DNA from: Gammaproteobacteria bacterium
Lineage (GTDB): Bacteria > Pseudomonadota > Gammaproteobacteria > UWMA-0217
NCBI GenBank assembly: GCA_027031685.1
Contig: JALVPS010000171.1
Location: 1 to 5,757, forward strand
DNA length: 5,757 nucleotides
Direction of reading: 5' to 3'
Made by a program: the position numbers and the translations under genes. Of this stretch, positions 1-5,757 are shown in pieces. The notes under the pieces are model-generated. The model saw only the letters and a program-made list of their open reading frames with translations, was not told the origin of the DNA and did not search any database. How positions within the stretch are numbered: the first letter of the stretch is position 1; each line of letters begins with the position of its first letter.

Positions 1-71
1 GCTTCCAGGGGCCAATCCCGGTAGAGGGGGTGAGCGCGAGCGGCCTGTAATAACTCTTGTAGGCTGAGCAT
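1..71 (-). CDS. Start of a fourth operon gene, probably a PaaK/LuxE-like adenylating enzyme (partial)
   Basis: Only the first 23 codons plus two bases lie in the window; the gene continues past base 1. Translation from the ATG at 71-69 begins MLSLQELLQAARAHPLYRD. The ATG sits two bases after the TAG stop of the upstream gene, so the two are almost certainly cotranscribed and perhaps translationally coupled. No good Shine-Dalgarno lies just before it; a GGAGGA run about 20 bases upstream is too far to count. The pattern of a short amphipathic helix followed by 'AR.HPLYRD' resembles the extreme N-terminus of phenylacetate-CoA ligase and acyl-protein synthetase type enzymes, where it is typically an 'AR..SPYYR' segment. 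That family call is an inference from very few residues. The existence of the gene is better supported than its function. Confidence 0.6.
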   Translation of the reverse strand, partial: MLSLQELLQAARAHPLYRDWPLE

Positions 72-73
72 CG

Positions 74-1198
74 CTACAGGGACCACGGATATTCCTCCAC
101 CACGAGGCGGCGCTTGGCGCGTGCCGTGCCATGATCGCAACGCACCTGGAGGCGGACATGGCCACTTGCCACCGCATCGGCGAGGTCCAGGTCGCCGTCG
201 AGCAATGCGGCCTCGACCGCCTCGGGCCGAAGGCCTCGAACGGGGGATTGCAGATGGACCTGCAGTAAGTCCCCCGCGGGCCGATGCTCGATTCGAAATC
301 GCGCCTCAGCGATGGGGTGGCCCAGCCCATCGAGGATCTCTTCGAGGCGGCGTCGAGTGACCTTGACCCCACTTGCCAGAGTAAAGGCGTGACCGATCCG
401 ACCGAGCAGCCGCAACCTGCCTGACCCCAGCTCCACCCAGTCCCCCAACCGATAGCGGATCAGGGGCGTGGCCTCGCCCATGCGCCGCGTCACCAGCAGT
501 TCGCCTTGCCCTTGGTCATGCACGCGCCCCTCCGCATCCAGTATCTCGAGATGGAGGCGGTCCCGATTCCAGGCGTAGGCCTCGACGCCCTCGTCCAGAT
601 CGGGGCCGATGATGGCCTCGCTGGCCGCATAGATGGAGCGGACTTCTGCACCGAAGCGATCTTGCAGGGCACGGCGAAGGGGAGCCGGACAACGCTCTCC
701 GAGCAGCACCACCAGTCGCATCCTCGGTGTTTCCGGCGGCATGAGATAGGCGAGGCTGGACGTGGTCACCATAACCGTGGTGCCCAGTGTGGCCATGAGG
801 CACGCCGCAGCCGGCAAGTGTGGGCCATAATGGCCCACGGGCAATACCCGCACTCCCAGCGAGACCAGGGCATCGCAGACCTGATCACCGGAAAACCAGG
901 GTCCGAAAGGCAACACTACAGCAGCGGTATCGGCTGGGCGCACGCCCACGGCCGACAAGCACTCGGCCCGATGAGAGACACCGTTGCGCCAGTCACGCTC
1001 CGTGTAGGCCACCGCCTTCGGGTGTCCGGTACTCCCGGAGGACAGATACACCAATGCAGCCGCCGTGGGCGGGCGACGGCGATGCAATGACTCAGGCCCA
1101 CTGAGCGCAAGCTGATCCCATCGACTCAGGCCTCGTGGCCCCAGGATTTCGTCCCGCCACGTAGGGCCTGTCGATTCGGTCGATATCTCAGCCGGCAC
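74..1198 (-). CDS. AMP-binding acyl/aryl-adenylating enzyme (CoA-ligase-like), short N-terminus
   Basis: This is a member of the ANL adenylate-forming superfamily (acyl-CoA synthetases, PaaK-like ligases), which activates a carboxylic acid with ATP and often transfers it to CoA or a carrier thiol. Numbered from the GTG at 1198 (374 residues), the sequence shows the phosphate-binding motif YLSSGSTGHPK at about 51-61, an A5-like YAASE at 190-194, an A7-like YRLGD at 249-253, a GR hinge motif at 266-267, and a C-terminal RAKRRLVV whose lysine near 362 may be the A10 catalytic lysine. The motif set is complete, so the enzyme is probably active. It is shorter than typical PaaK (about 430 residues): only about 50 residues precede the ATP loop. 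I chose the GTG because AGGA lies 8 bases upstream (1207-1210) and it overlaps the preceding stop by only 11 bp. An in-frame ATG at 1222-1220 (382 residues) lacks an SD. An ATG at 1333 would overlap the preceding gene by 146 bp and is unlikely. The substrate cannot be predicted. Confidence 0.85.
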   Translation of the reverse strand: MPAEISTESTGPTWRDEILGPRGLSRWDQLALSGPESLHRRRPPTAAALVYLSSGSTGHPKAVAYTERDWRNGVSHRAECLSAVGVRPADTAAVVLPFGPWFSGDQVCDALVSLGVRVLPVGHYGPHLPAAACLMATLGTTVMVTTSSLAYLMPPETPRMRLVVLLGERCPAPLRRALQDRFGAEVRSIYAASEAIIGPDLDEGVEAYAWNRDRLHLEILDAEGRVHDQGQGELLVTRRMGEATPLIRYRLGDWVELGSGRLRLLGRIGHAFTLASGVKVTRRRLEEILDGLGHPIAEARFRIEHRPAGDLLQVHLQSPVRGLRPEAVEAALLDGDLDLADAVASGHVRLQVRCDHGTARAKRRLVVEEYPWSL

Positions 1199-2474
1199 GG
1201 AGAATGTCCTGGGCAGACCCATCAGTGCGCGCTGCGGAGAGTTTGGCCAGAATCTCGGAGAGCCGGCGGTCCCAGGGTCGCGAGTCGGTTCGTTGCAGCT
1301 CCTGTCGCCAGGCTTTCGCCTCCGGGTGCTCACGCAGACGCGCTGCCCGTGCGTGGTAAGTGCCTACATCCAAGGTGACCACGAGGTCCAGTACCACATC
1401 GTGAATCTCCTGTGTCAGGCTGTCGCTCGTAATCCGTCGTGGCTGATCGAGAATCGTGTAACGGGGTGGCGGATCACTTTCCAGACCGCCAATGAACCAG
1501 TCGAAGGGTGTCACAGGAGCTGGCCTGCAGGGACTGTACTCAATGGCCAAATCAGCCAGATCCAGAAGGAAGAAGGGTTCCGGGAGTTCATAAAGGCCCT
1601 CCTCCCAGAGCAGATCCGGCAACGTGCCAACCTGGAGGTTCGGCACCATAAGATTGGCAAAAACCCCAAGCTTCTCCATGTATTTCAGCGTGTACCGAGT
1701 CTCACGCAGGATTTCTGCCGCCGTGAGCACGGGAGCACCGGCAAAGACGAATATTCCCGGATCCAAGCGATGAGAATGTGCCACCTGCACTGCCTGCTCA
1801 AAGGTATCGAGATCCAGACCCTTGGCGAATAGCCGGTTGCGCAACCAGTCGTTCCGGTATTCCAATCCCATGTTGACGACCACATCCAGCCGGCGGAACA
1901 GGGGCCTTAACTGGACGAGTTCCCCGCTCTCATGGGCCGCCAGCAGATCTTCCGGGCGGCATTCCAGCATCAGGTGGAGATTGATTTGACGGTCTTCCTG
2001 AAACTCAACCAATCGTTCCAATATCCAGCGTCGCCAGGCAGGCGGTATCTCCGCATCGCGGAAGAAACTGCTCTCACCAGCAAGCTGCAGGGTATACCAA
2101 GGACGGTCCGGAAAGCCTTGCCGCAGATGATAGTCATCAAGCCTACCGCTGGCCTTCTTCGCCACTACTTCGTCGAAATTATCAAGCACCCATTCCACTT
2201 GGCGTTCCAGACCAGCGTACAGGGTCTCGCGCCCAAGACCGCTAACGTAGGGACGTGCCGAGTAGGCACAGGGAAGACACATACCCTTTACATATCGGTC
2301 ACAAGGTACAGTGCGCAGCGCAATGATGGGATAGCGCCCGCAAGGCGCATAATCATAATATAGATCAGGTCGTTGAGCCGGCCCGTATTGCGGCGCTCCA
2401 AGCCGCTCTGCCGCCAGACGGGCTTTACGTAAAGAGCGTGATAGTTCCAGTAAGCGACCGCTCCCATCGTTCAT
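1188..2474 (-). CDS. Divergent RaSEA/Elp3-like radical SAM protein, second copy
   Basis: This 428-residue protein has the radical SAM cluster motif C58-x7-C66-x2-C69 in the context ALRTVPCDRYVKGMCLPC. These cysteines would ligate the [4Fe-4S] cluster that cleaves S-adenosylmethionine. Further blocks match its upstream neighbour in order: GESSFFRDAEI (133-143), LECRPEDL (170-177), GLEYRND (203-209) with FAKG (216-219), GAPVLTAAE (246-254), and GLYELP (293-298). These resemble RaSEA (TIGR01210-like) and Elp3 radical SAM domains. The C-terminal part lacks the cysteine pairs of the neighbour; outside the motif only C45, C172 and C316 occur. There is no acetyltransferase, TRAM or cobalamin-binding domain. 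Its ATG shares ATGA with the stop of the upstream gene, with AGGGG about 10 bases before it, so translation is probably coupled. The divergence suggests a different substrate, or a partner subunit of the first copy. Archaeosine formation itself is not expected in a bacterium. Confidence 0.85.
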   Translation of the reverse strand: MNDGSGRLLELSRSLRKARLAAERLGAPQYGPAQRPDLYYDYAPCGRYPIIALRTVPCDRYVKGMCLPCAYSARPYVSGLGRETLYAGLERQVEWVLDNFDEVVAKKASGRLDDYHLRQGFPDRPWYTLQLAGESSFFRDAEIPPAWRRWILERLVEFQEDRQINLHLMLECRPEDLLAAHESGELVQLRPLFRRLDVVVNMGLEYRNDWLRNRLFAKGLDLDTFEQAVQVAHSHRLDPGIFVFAGAPVLTAAEILRETRYTLKYMEKLGVFANLMVPNLQVGTLPDLLWEEGLYELPEPFFLLDLADLAIEYSPCRPAPVTPFDWFIGGLESDPPPRYTILDQPRRITSDSLTQEIHDVVLDLVVTLDVGTYHARAARLREHPEAKAWRQELQRTDSRPWDRRLSEILAKLSAARTDGSAQDILRAG

Positions 2475-3700
2475 GCAGCCACCCCTGTAAGGCCCAAAGC
2501 CCTCGGAGCTGGAACCAGTGTGCGATCCAGATCCAGCTCATCCGCCAACGTCCTATACTCTCGCAATACCCGCTCAGCCAGAACCTGTGACGAGCGTTCC
2601 GACCACTCCCCCTCTGCAAATCGCTGTCGGCAGCTGCACGGATGAATGCTCCGAATGTGCTCCATTTCGCCAGTCTGGTTCCAAAAATTGATAGCCCCCT
2701 TCACATGCTCCGTACACAACTCGCAGGTACGTGCATAGTAACGAGGCGGCACTGGGGCATGGCTGATCCCTTTGATCTGCACATGGCGTCGGTAGCGGTC
2801 GGGCAGGCGCTCCAGGAGCTCGACGGCTCGCCACAGGCTCGGCAAACGATATCGGCCCCGTTCGTGCAGATAGCTGGTGAGGCCATAATCGACCATATTG
2901 GTAACCATGACAAAGACATAATCTACCCCATGATCTACGGCAAATCGGATGGTATTGATGGCATCCGCAACATCTTCCCGCGCGGTCATGAATGGCTTGC
3001 CAAGCAGCACGTAACAATCGTAGGCATATCCTTCACGATCCAGCAGATCAAATGCCGCCAAATAGTCGGCTCGGTGCCGCCCCTTGTTGATACAGTAGCG
3101 TTGAACGAAATCGTTAGAGCTTTCCAGGCCAAATGACACGGAGAGAGGATAACGGCCCAAGGGACCTGGCCCCGCCGGGGCAAATGCCTTGGCCAGTGCA
3201 CGCAGACGCTCAGGTGTCAGATACTCGGGCCGGCTTTCCATTATCAAATATTGGAAGCCCGCATCGCGCAATTTTTTTGCTAGGACTGGCCTTATTTCAT
3301 CAGATACTTCAGCCCTGTCGAAGAAGCTTCCATTCGAAGTAAATACCAATGATGGATAGACCTTGGGATTTAGTCGAGTGATGGCGTCTTCGGTCTGAGC
3401 AACCAACATCTCATCGGTGATACGACGCCTGTTGGCACCCAGGTGGTATCCGCACATTACACACCCTGCATATTTCGACCACCGACAAGGGTTGGTTCGA
3501 AGGGTAACCAGAGGCATCACATAGGGTCCTTGTAACGGGTCATCTTCCCCATGCAGGCGAACCTCTTCATAATAGATGTCCGCAACCCATGGATCCGGCG
3601 CCGTTTCGGGCACATCCTTACGCAACACGGCTTGCATCACATGATTTAGAAACCGATTGCCAGCTCGTTGACTTATGATGGGAAGATTGATTTTATTCAA
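2471..3700 (-). CDS. RaSEA/Elp3-like radical SAM enzyme, first gene of the operon
   Basis: This 409-residue protein carries C72-x7-C80-x2-C83 in the context LRTNPCRWSKYAGCVMC, followed by GYH. The same spacing and 'LRT..C......GC.MCGY' context is recalled from archaeal RaSEA, the radical SAM enzyme that completes archaeosine in tRNA. Supporting blocks are FTSNGSFFDRAEV (120-132), MESRPEYLTPERL (154-166), FGLESSNDFVQ (190-200), CINKG (203-207), LLGKPFMTAREDV (232-244) and LHERGRYRLP (278-287). They fit a partial TIM barrel that binds SAM. The C-terminus adds C326-x2-C329 and C355-x-C357, a possible zinc site or auxiliary iron-sulfur site. The start is TTG at 3700, chosen because a near-ideal Shine-Dalgarno lies 6 bases upstream; the first in-frame ATG (3637) would lose 21 residues. 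Base composition is the lowest in the window and unlike the core genes to the right, suggesting acquisition by transfer. The substrate is unknown. Confidence 0.88.
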   Translation of the reverse strand: MNKINLPIISQRAGNRFLNHVMQAVLRKDVPETAPDPWVADIYYEEVRLHGEDDPLQGPYVMPLVTLRTNPCRWSKYAGCVMCGYHLGANRRRITDEMLVAQTEDAITRLNPKVYPSLVFTSNGSFFDRAEVSDEIRPVLAKKLRDAGFQYLIMESRPEYLTPERLRALAKAFAPAGPGPLGRYPLSVSFGLESSNDFVQRYCINKGRHRADYLAAFDLLDREGYAYDCYVLLGKPFMTAREDVADAINTIRFAVDHGVDYVFVMVTNMVDYGLTSYLHERGRYRLPSLWRAVELLERLPDRYRRHVQIKGISHAPVPPRYYARTCELCTEHVKGAINFWNQTGEMEHIRSIHPCSCRQRFAEGEWSERSSQVLAERVLREYRTLADELDLDRTLVPAPRALGLTGVAA

Positions 3701-3705
3701 TTAAA

Positions 3706-3713
3706 TCTCCCCC
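3706..3713 (-). promoter_or_regulatory. Strong Shine-Dalgarno for the TTG start
   Basis: Read on the minus strand the sequence is GGGGGAGA, followed by six bases (atttaa) and then TTG at 3700. This is close to ideal ribosome-binding complementarity and spacing. It decides the start of the first radical SAM gene in favour of a non-ATG codon. Confidence 0.7.
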
Positions 3714-3862
3714 TTTTGATTATCTCGCCCGTGTGTGGGCTGGGAGGTATGAGGATAGAGCACGGGGTGACTAGTCTACCAAATCCCCTCATTCCTTGTA
3801 ATCGGAAAGGAAATCGGGCCCACCACTTCCTCTGTACCAGAGTCCAGAACAAGGGGAGACCG

Positions 3863-3892
3863 GTGACGGGGACGGCGCCGGCGGGCTACCAT
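3863..3892 (+). promoter_or_regulatory. Possible weak promoter of the CDF transporter
   Basis: GTGACG (3863-3868) and TACCAT (3887-3892) are separated by 18 bp. Each matches the sigma-70 consensus at four of six positions. They lie about 28 bp upstream of the transporter start. In such GC-rich DNA this could occur by chance, so the call is weak. Confidence 0.25.
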
Positions 3893-3920
3893 CGGCGCTC
3901 GCCCACAGCATGCATCGCCC

Positions 3921-4883
3921 ATGGCCGGTTCCTCCACGCGCGTCATCGTCGCCGCCCTGCTCGGCAACACCGCCATCGCCGTCACCAAGTTCATCGCCGC
4001 CGCCCTCACCGGCAGCTCGGCCATGCTCTCAGAGGGCATCCACTCGCTGGTGGACACCGGCAATCAGGGGCTGCTGCTGTACGGCCTGCGCCAGGCGCGC
4101 CGCCCGCCGGACGAGGAGTTCCCCTTCGGCCACGGCAAGGAGATCTATTTCTGGAGCTTCGTGGTGGCCATCCTCATCTTCGCCGTGGGGGCGGGCGTGT
4201 CGCTGTACGAGGGCGTGCACCACGTGCTGCACCCGCGCACCATTGAGAACCCGCTCATCAACTACGTGGTGCTGGGCCTGGCCATCCTCTTCGAGGGGGC
4301 CGCGTGGTCGGTGGCGCTCAAGGAGTTCGGCCACCACAAGGGGCGCATGGGCTATCTGGAGGCGGTGCACCGCGGCAAGGATCCGTCGCTGTTCGTGGTG
4401 CTGTTCGAGGACTCGGCGGCCATTCTGGGCCTGCTGGTGGCCCTGGCCGGGGTGGGGCTGGCCCAGCTCACCGGGCAGGCCTGGTGGGACGGGGTGGCCT
4501 CGGTGGTCATCGGCCTCATCCTGGGCGCCACCGCCCTGTGGCTGGCCTACGAGACCAAGAGCCTGCTCATCGGCGAGGCGGCGCCGCGCCCGGTGGTGCA
4601 GGGCATCCGCGCCCTGCTGGCGGGCGAGCCGGCCATCCGCCACGTCAACGAGGTGCTCACCATGCACATGGGCCCGGACTTCGTGCTGGTCACCATCAGC
4701 GCCGACTTCCGCGACGACCTGGAGGCCGAGACCCTGGAACAGACCATCGAGCGCCTGGACCGGGCCATCAAGGCGCGCTGGCCGGAGGTGAAAAGGGTGT
4801 TCATCGAGGCCGAGGCCATGTGCCCGCGGCGGCGCACGGCGGACGGGCAGTGCGCGGAGGAAGGGGAGGACACCGGCGCGTGA
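3921..4883 (+). CDS. Cation diffusion facilitator transporter, ZnT9/SLC30A9-like
   Basis: This is an inner-membrane divalent cation/proton antiporter of the CDF family, 320 residues, a typical length. About six hydrophobic segments are visible at roughly 7-29, 32-55, 75-97, 113-135, 156-178 and 190-212. A cytoplasmic metallochaperone-like C-terminal domain follows from about 222 to 298. TM2 carries SEGIHSLVDTGNQ, giving H41-x3-D45, and the next loop has FPFGHG (67-72). TM5 has LFEDSAAILG, with E163 and D164. The blocks 'HSL.DTGNQGLL', 'HP..IE' and 'DPS...LFEDSAA' resemble the ZnT9 subgroup as I recall it. The usual TM5 histidine four residues before the aspartate is V160 here, so the metal site and substrate may differ from classical zinc exporters. 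The ATG at 3921 is the only start after an in-frame TGA at 3864-3866; no clear Shine-Dalgarno precedes it. It converges on mnmE. Zinc, iron, cobalt or manganese are all possible substrates. Confidence 0.9.
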   Translation: MAGSSTRVIVAALLGNTAIAVTKFIAAALTGSSAMLSEGIHSLVDTGNQGLLLYGLRQARRPPDEEFPFGHGKEIYFWSFVVAILIFAVGAGVSLYEGVHHVLHPRTIENPLINYVVLGLAILFEGAAWSVALKEFGHHKGRMGYLEAVHRGKDPSLFVVLFEDSAAILGLLVALAGVGLAQLTGQAWWDGVASVVIGLILGATALWLAYETKSLLIGEAAPRPVVQGIRALLAGEPAIRHVNEVLTMHMGPDFVLVTISADFRDDLEAETLEQTIERLDRAIKARWPEVKRVFIEAEAMCPRRRTADGQCAEEGEDTGA

Positions 4884-4886
4884 GCC

Positions 4887-5757
4887 TCACTTGCCGATGC
4901 AGAAGCTGCTGAAGATGCGCCCCAGCAGCTCGTCGGCGCTGAGCCGGCCGGTGATCTCCCCCAGGGCCTCCTGGGCCAGGCGCAGCTCCTCGGCCAGCAG
5001 CTCGCCGGCCTGGTGTTCGCGCAGCTGGGCCTCGGCCCGTGCCAGAGCCTGGCCGGCGCGGGCCAGGGCGTCCAGGTGGCGGCGGCGGGCCAGGATGACG
5101 TCCTCGCCGGCGCCTTGGAAGCTGATGGCCGCCTTGATGGCCGCGTGCAGGGCCTCCAGCCCGGCGCCGCTCTGCGCCGACAGGTAGACCGCGCCGTCGC
5201 GCCCCCCCGGCGCCTCGCCGGTGAGGTCGATCTTGTTGTACACGCGCAGCACCGGCACGTCCCGCGGCAGGCGGGCGGCGATGGCCGCGTCCTCTTCCTG
5301 CCAGCCCACCGCGACGTCCACCACGTGCAGCACCAGGTCGGCGCGCGCGAGCTCCTGCCAGGCGCGGCGGATGCCCTCGGCCTCCACCGGGTCGCCGGCC
5401 TCGCGCAGGCCGGCCGTGTCCACCACGTGCAGGGGCAGGCCGTCCAGCTGGATGGCCTCGCGCAGCAGGTCGCGGGTGGTGCCGGGGATATGGGTGACGA
5501 TGGCCGCGTCGCGCCCGGCCAGGAGGTTGAGCAGGCTGGACTTGCCAGCGTTGGGGCGGCCGGCGATGACCAGCTGCAGGCCCTCGCGCAGGCGGCTGCC
5601 CTCGCGGGCGCGGCGCTGCACCTCGGCCAGCCGGGCGCGCAGGCCGGCCAGGCGCGCCGCCAGCCCCTCGTCGGCCAGGAAGTCGATCTCCTCCTCGGGG
5701 AAGTCGAGGGCCGCCTCCACCCACACGCGCAGCTCGGTGAGCGCGTCCACCAGCGCC
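4887..5757 (-). CDS. mnmE: tRNA uridine-5-carboxymethylaminomethyl modification GTPase MnmE (5' end missing)
   Basis: MnmE works with MnmG in the cytoplasm to install the (carboxymethyl)aminomethyl group at C5 of wobble U34 in certain tRNAs, using GTP hydrolysis, a folate one-carbon donor and FAD. The window shows the last 289 residues; about 160 N-terminal residues (the folate-binding domain) lie past base 5757. GTPase motifs appear in order, numbered from the first full codon: G1 GRPNAGKS (66-73), G2 TTRD (93-96), G3 DTAGL (113-117), G4 NKID (174-177), G5 SAQSG (193-197). The protein ends in the family's hallmark CIGK, whose cysteine is conserved. The segment WVEAALDFPEEEIDF before the G domain is also typical. 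The GTG at 5750 is not the real start. The gene is highly GC-rich and is core genome. It ends 3 bp from the stop of the convergent transporter. Confidence 0.97.
   Translation of the reverse strand, partial: ALVDALTELRVWVEAALDFPEEEIDFLADEGLAARLAGLRARLAEVQRRAREGSRLREGLQLVIAGRPNAGKSSLLNLLAGRDAAIVTHIPGTTRDLLREAIQLDGLPLHVVDTAGLREAGDPVEAEGIRRAWQELARADLVLHVVDVAVGWQEEDAAIAARLPRDVPVLRVYNKIDLTGEAPGGRDGAVYLSAQSGAGLEALHAAIKAAISFQGAGEDVILARRRHLDALARAGQALARAEAQLREHQAGELLAEELRLAQEALGEITGRLSADELLGRIFSSFCIGK

Larger units (their letters stand above)
3701..3920. other. Divergent intergenic region and compositional junction
   Basis: This 220 bp gap separates the minus-strand operon from the plus-strand transporter and must hold the promoters of both. 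The operon-side part (to about 3860) is moderate in GC; beyond that it becomes very GC-rich, like the core genes. I see no strong sigma-70 promoter for the operon. A GATAAT -10-like hexamer (minus strand, 3724-3719) has no matching -35 element. A short inverted repeat CTCTG-TAC-CAGAG lies at 3830-3842 and is the only operator-like symmetry noticed. No terminator or small gene is convincing here. Confidence 0.6.

Noticed and set aside
506..1090. A 194-codon open frame on the plus strand inside the AMP-binding gene
   Set aside because: It is antisense to a gene with clear family motifs, and its translation is low-complexity and motif-free. High GC makes long spurious frames common.
1932..2363. 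A 143-codon plus-strand frame within the second radical SAM gene
   Set aside because: It lies opposite conserved radical SAM blocks including the cluster motif; the translation shows no recognisable domain.
1188..3700. Naming the radical SAM genes as archaeosine synthases or Elp3
   Set aside because: Archaeosine is archaeal, no ArcS/tgt-type gene is visible here, and there is no acetyltransferase domain. Only family resemblance is supported.
3719..3724. GATAAT on the minus strand as the operon's -10 element
   Set aside because: It matches five of six bases, but no -35 hexamer lies 16-18 bp upstream, and it would place the transcript start almost on the Shine-Dalgarno.
3830..3842. Inverted repeat CTCTG-TAC-CAGAG as an operator or terminator
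   Set aside because: Arms of five bases without a T-run are too weak for a terminator, and a single short symmetry in 220 bp is expected by chance.
3910..4791. A long plus-strand frame in another phase of the transporter gene
   Set aside because: The translation is dominated by Arg, Ser, Pro, Trp and Cys, typical of a shifted frame of GC-rich DNA. The transporter frame has coherent membrane segments and motifs.
2471..4889. A functional link between the operon and mnmE as a tRNA-modification cluster
   Set aside because: mnmE is a core gene separated from the operon by the transporter and its own promoter region, with very different composition. The proximity is probably incidental.
4801..5724. 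A long minus-strand frame overlapping mnmE in another phase
   Set aside because: It is a Gly/Arg/Pro-rich shifted frame of mnmE; the mnmE frame has every GTPase motif and the CIGK end.

Overview
This 5.76 kb window looks like part of a bacterial chromosome, most likely a high-GC gammaproteobacterium. The lineage is inferred from the style of the MnmE protein and was not proven by search. The right part (about 3860-5757) is very GC-rich core sequence. It holds a plus-strand cation diffusion facilitator transporter of the ZnT9/SLC30A9-like type (3921-4883), convergent with the 3' two thirds of mnmE (4887-5757, minus strand), a conserved tRNA-modification GTPase gene. Only 3 bp separate the two stop codons.

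The left part (1-3700) is a tightly packed minus-strand operon whose base composition is clearly lower and more mixed than the core genes. Its order of transcription is: a radical SAM enzyme (3700-2471), a second and divergent radical SAM enzyme (2474-1188, sharing ATGA with the first), an AMP-binding acyl/aryl-adenylating enzyme (about 1198-74, overlapping the stop of the previous gene), and the first 23 codons of a fourth gene that runs off the window at base 1. The fourth gene starts 2 bp after the stop of the third. Its N-terminus resembles that of PaaK/LuxE-type adenylating enzymes.

Both radical SAM proteins carry the unusual cluster motif C-x7-C-x2-C rather than C-x3-C-x2-C. They also share a chain of conserved blocks that resemble the archaeal RaSEA family (TIGR01210-like, the archaeosine-forming radical SAM enzyme) and, more distantly, Elp3. 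The first copy has an extra C-terminal cysteine set (CxxC ... CxC), which the second lacks. Neither has an Elp3 acetyltransferase domain, a TRAM domain or a cobalamin domain. Together the genes suggest an undescribed pathway in which a carboxylic acid is activated as an adenylate or thioester and modified by two non-identical radical SAM enzymes. The substrate and product cannot be read from this sequence.

The 220 bp between the operon and the transporter (3701-3920) is a divergent promoter region. It contains a strong Shine-Dalgarno sequence for the TTG start of the first radical SAM gene, only weak promoter-like hexamers, and the compositional junction between the operon side and the core side. 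No RNA genes, CRISPR arrays, insertion sequences or convincing terminators were seen.
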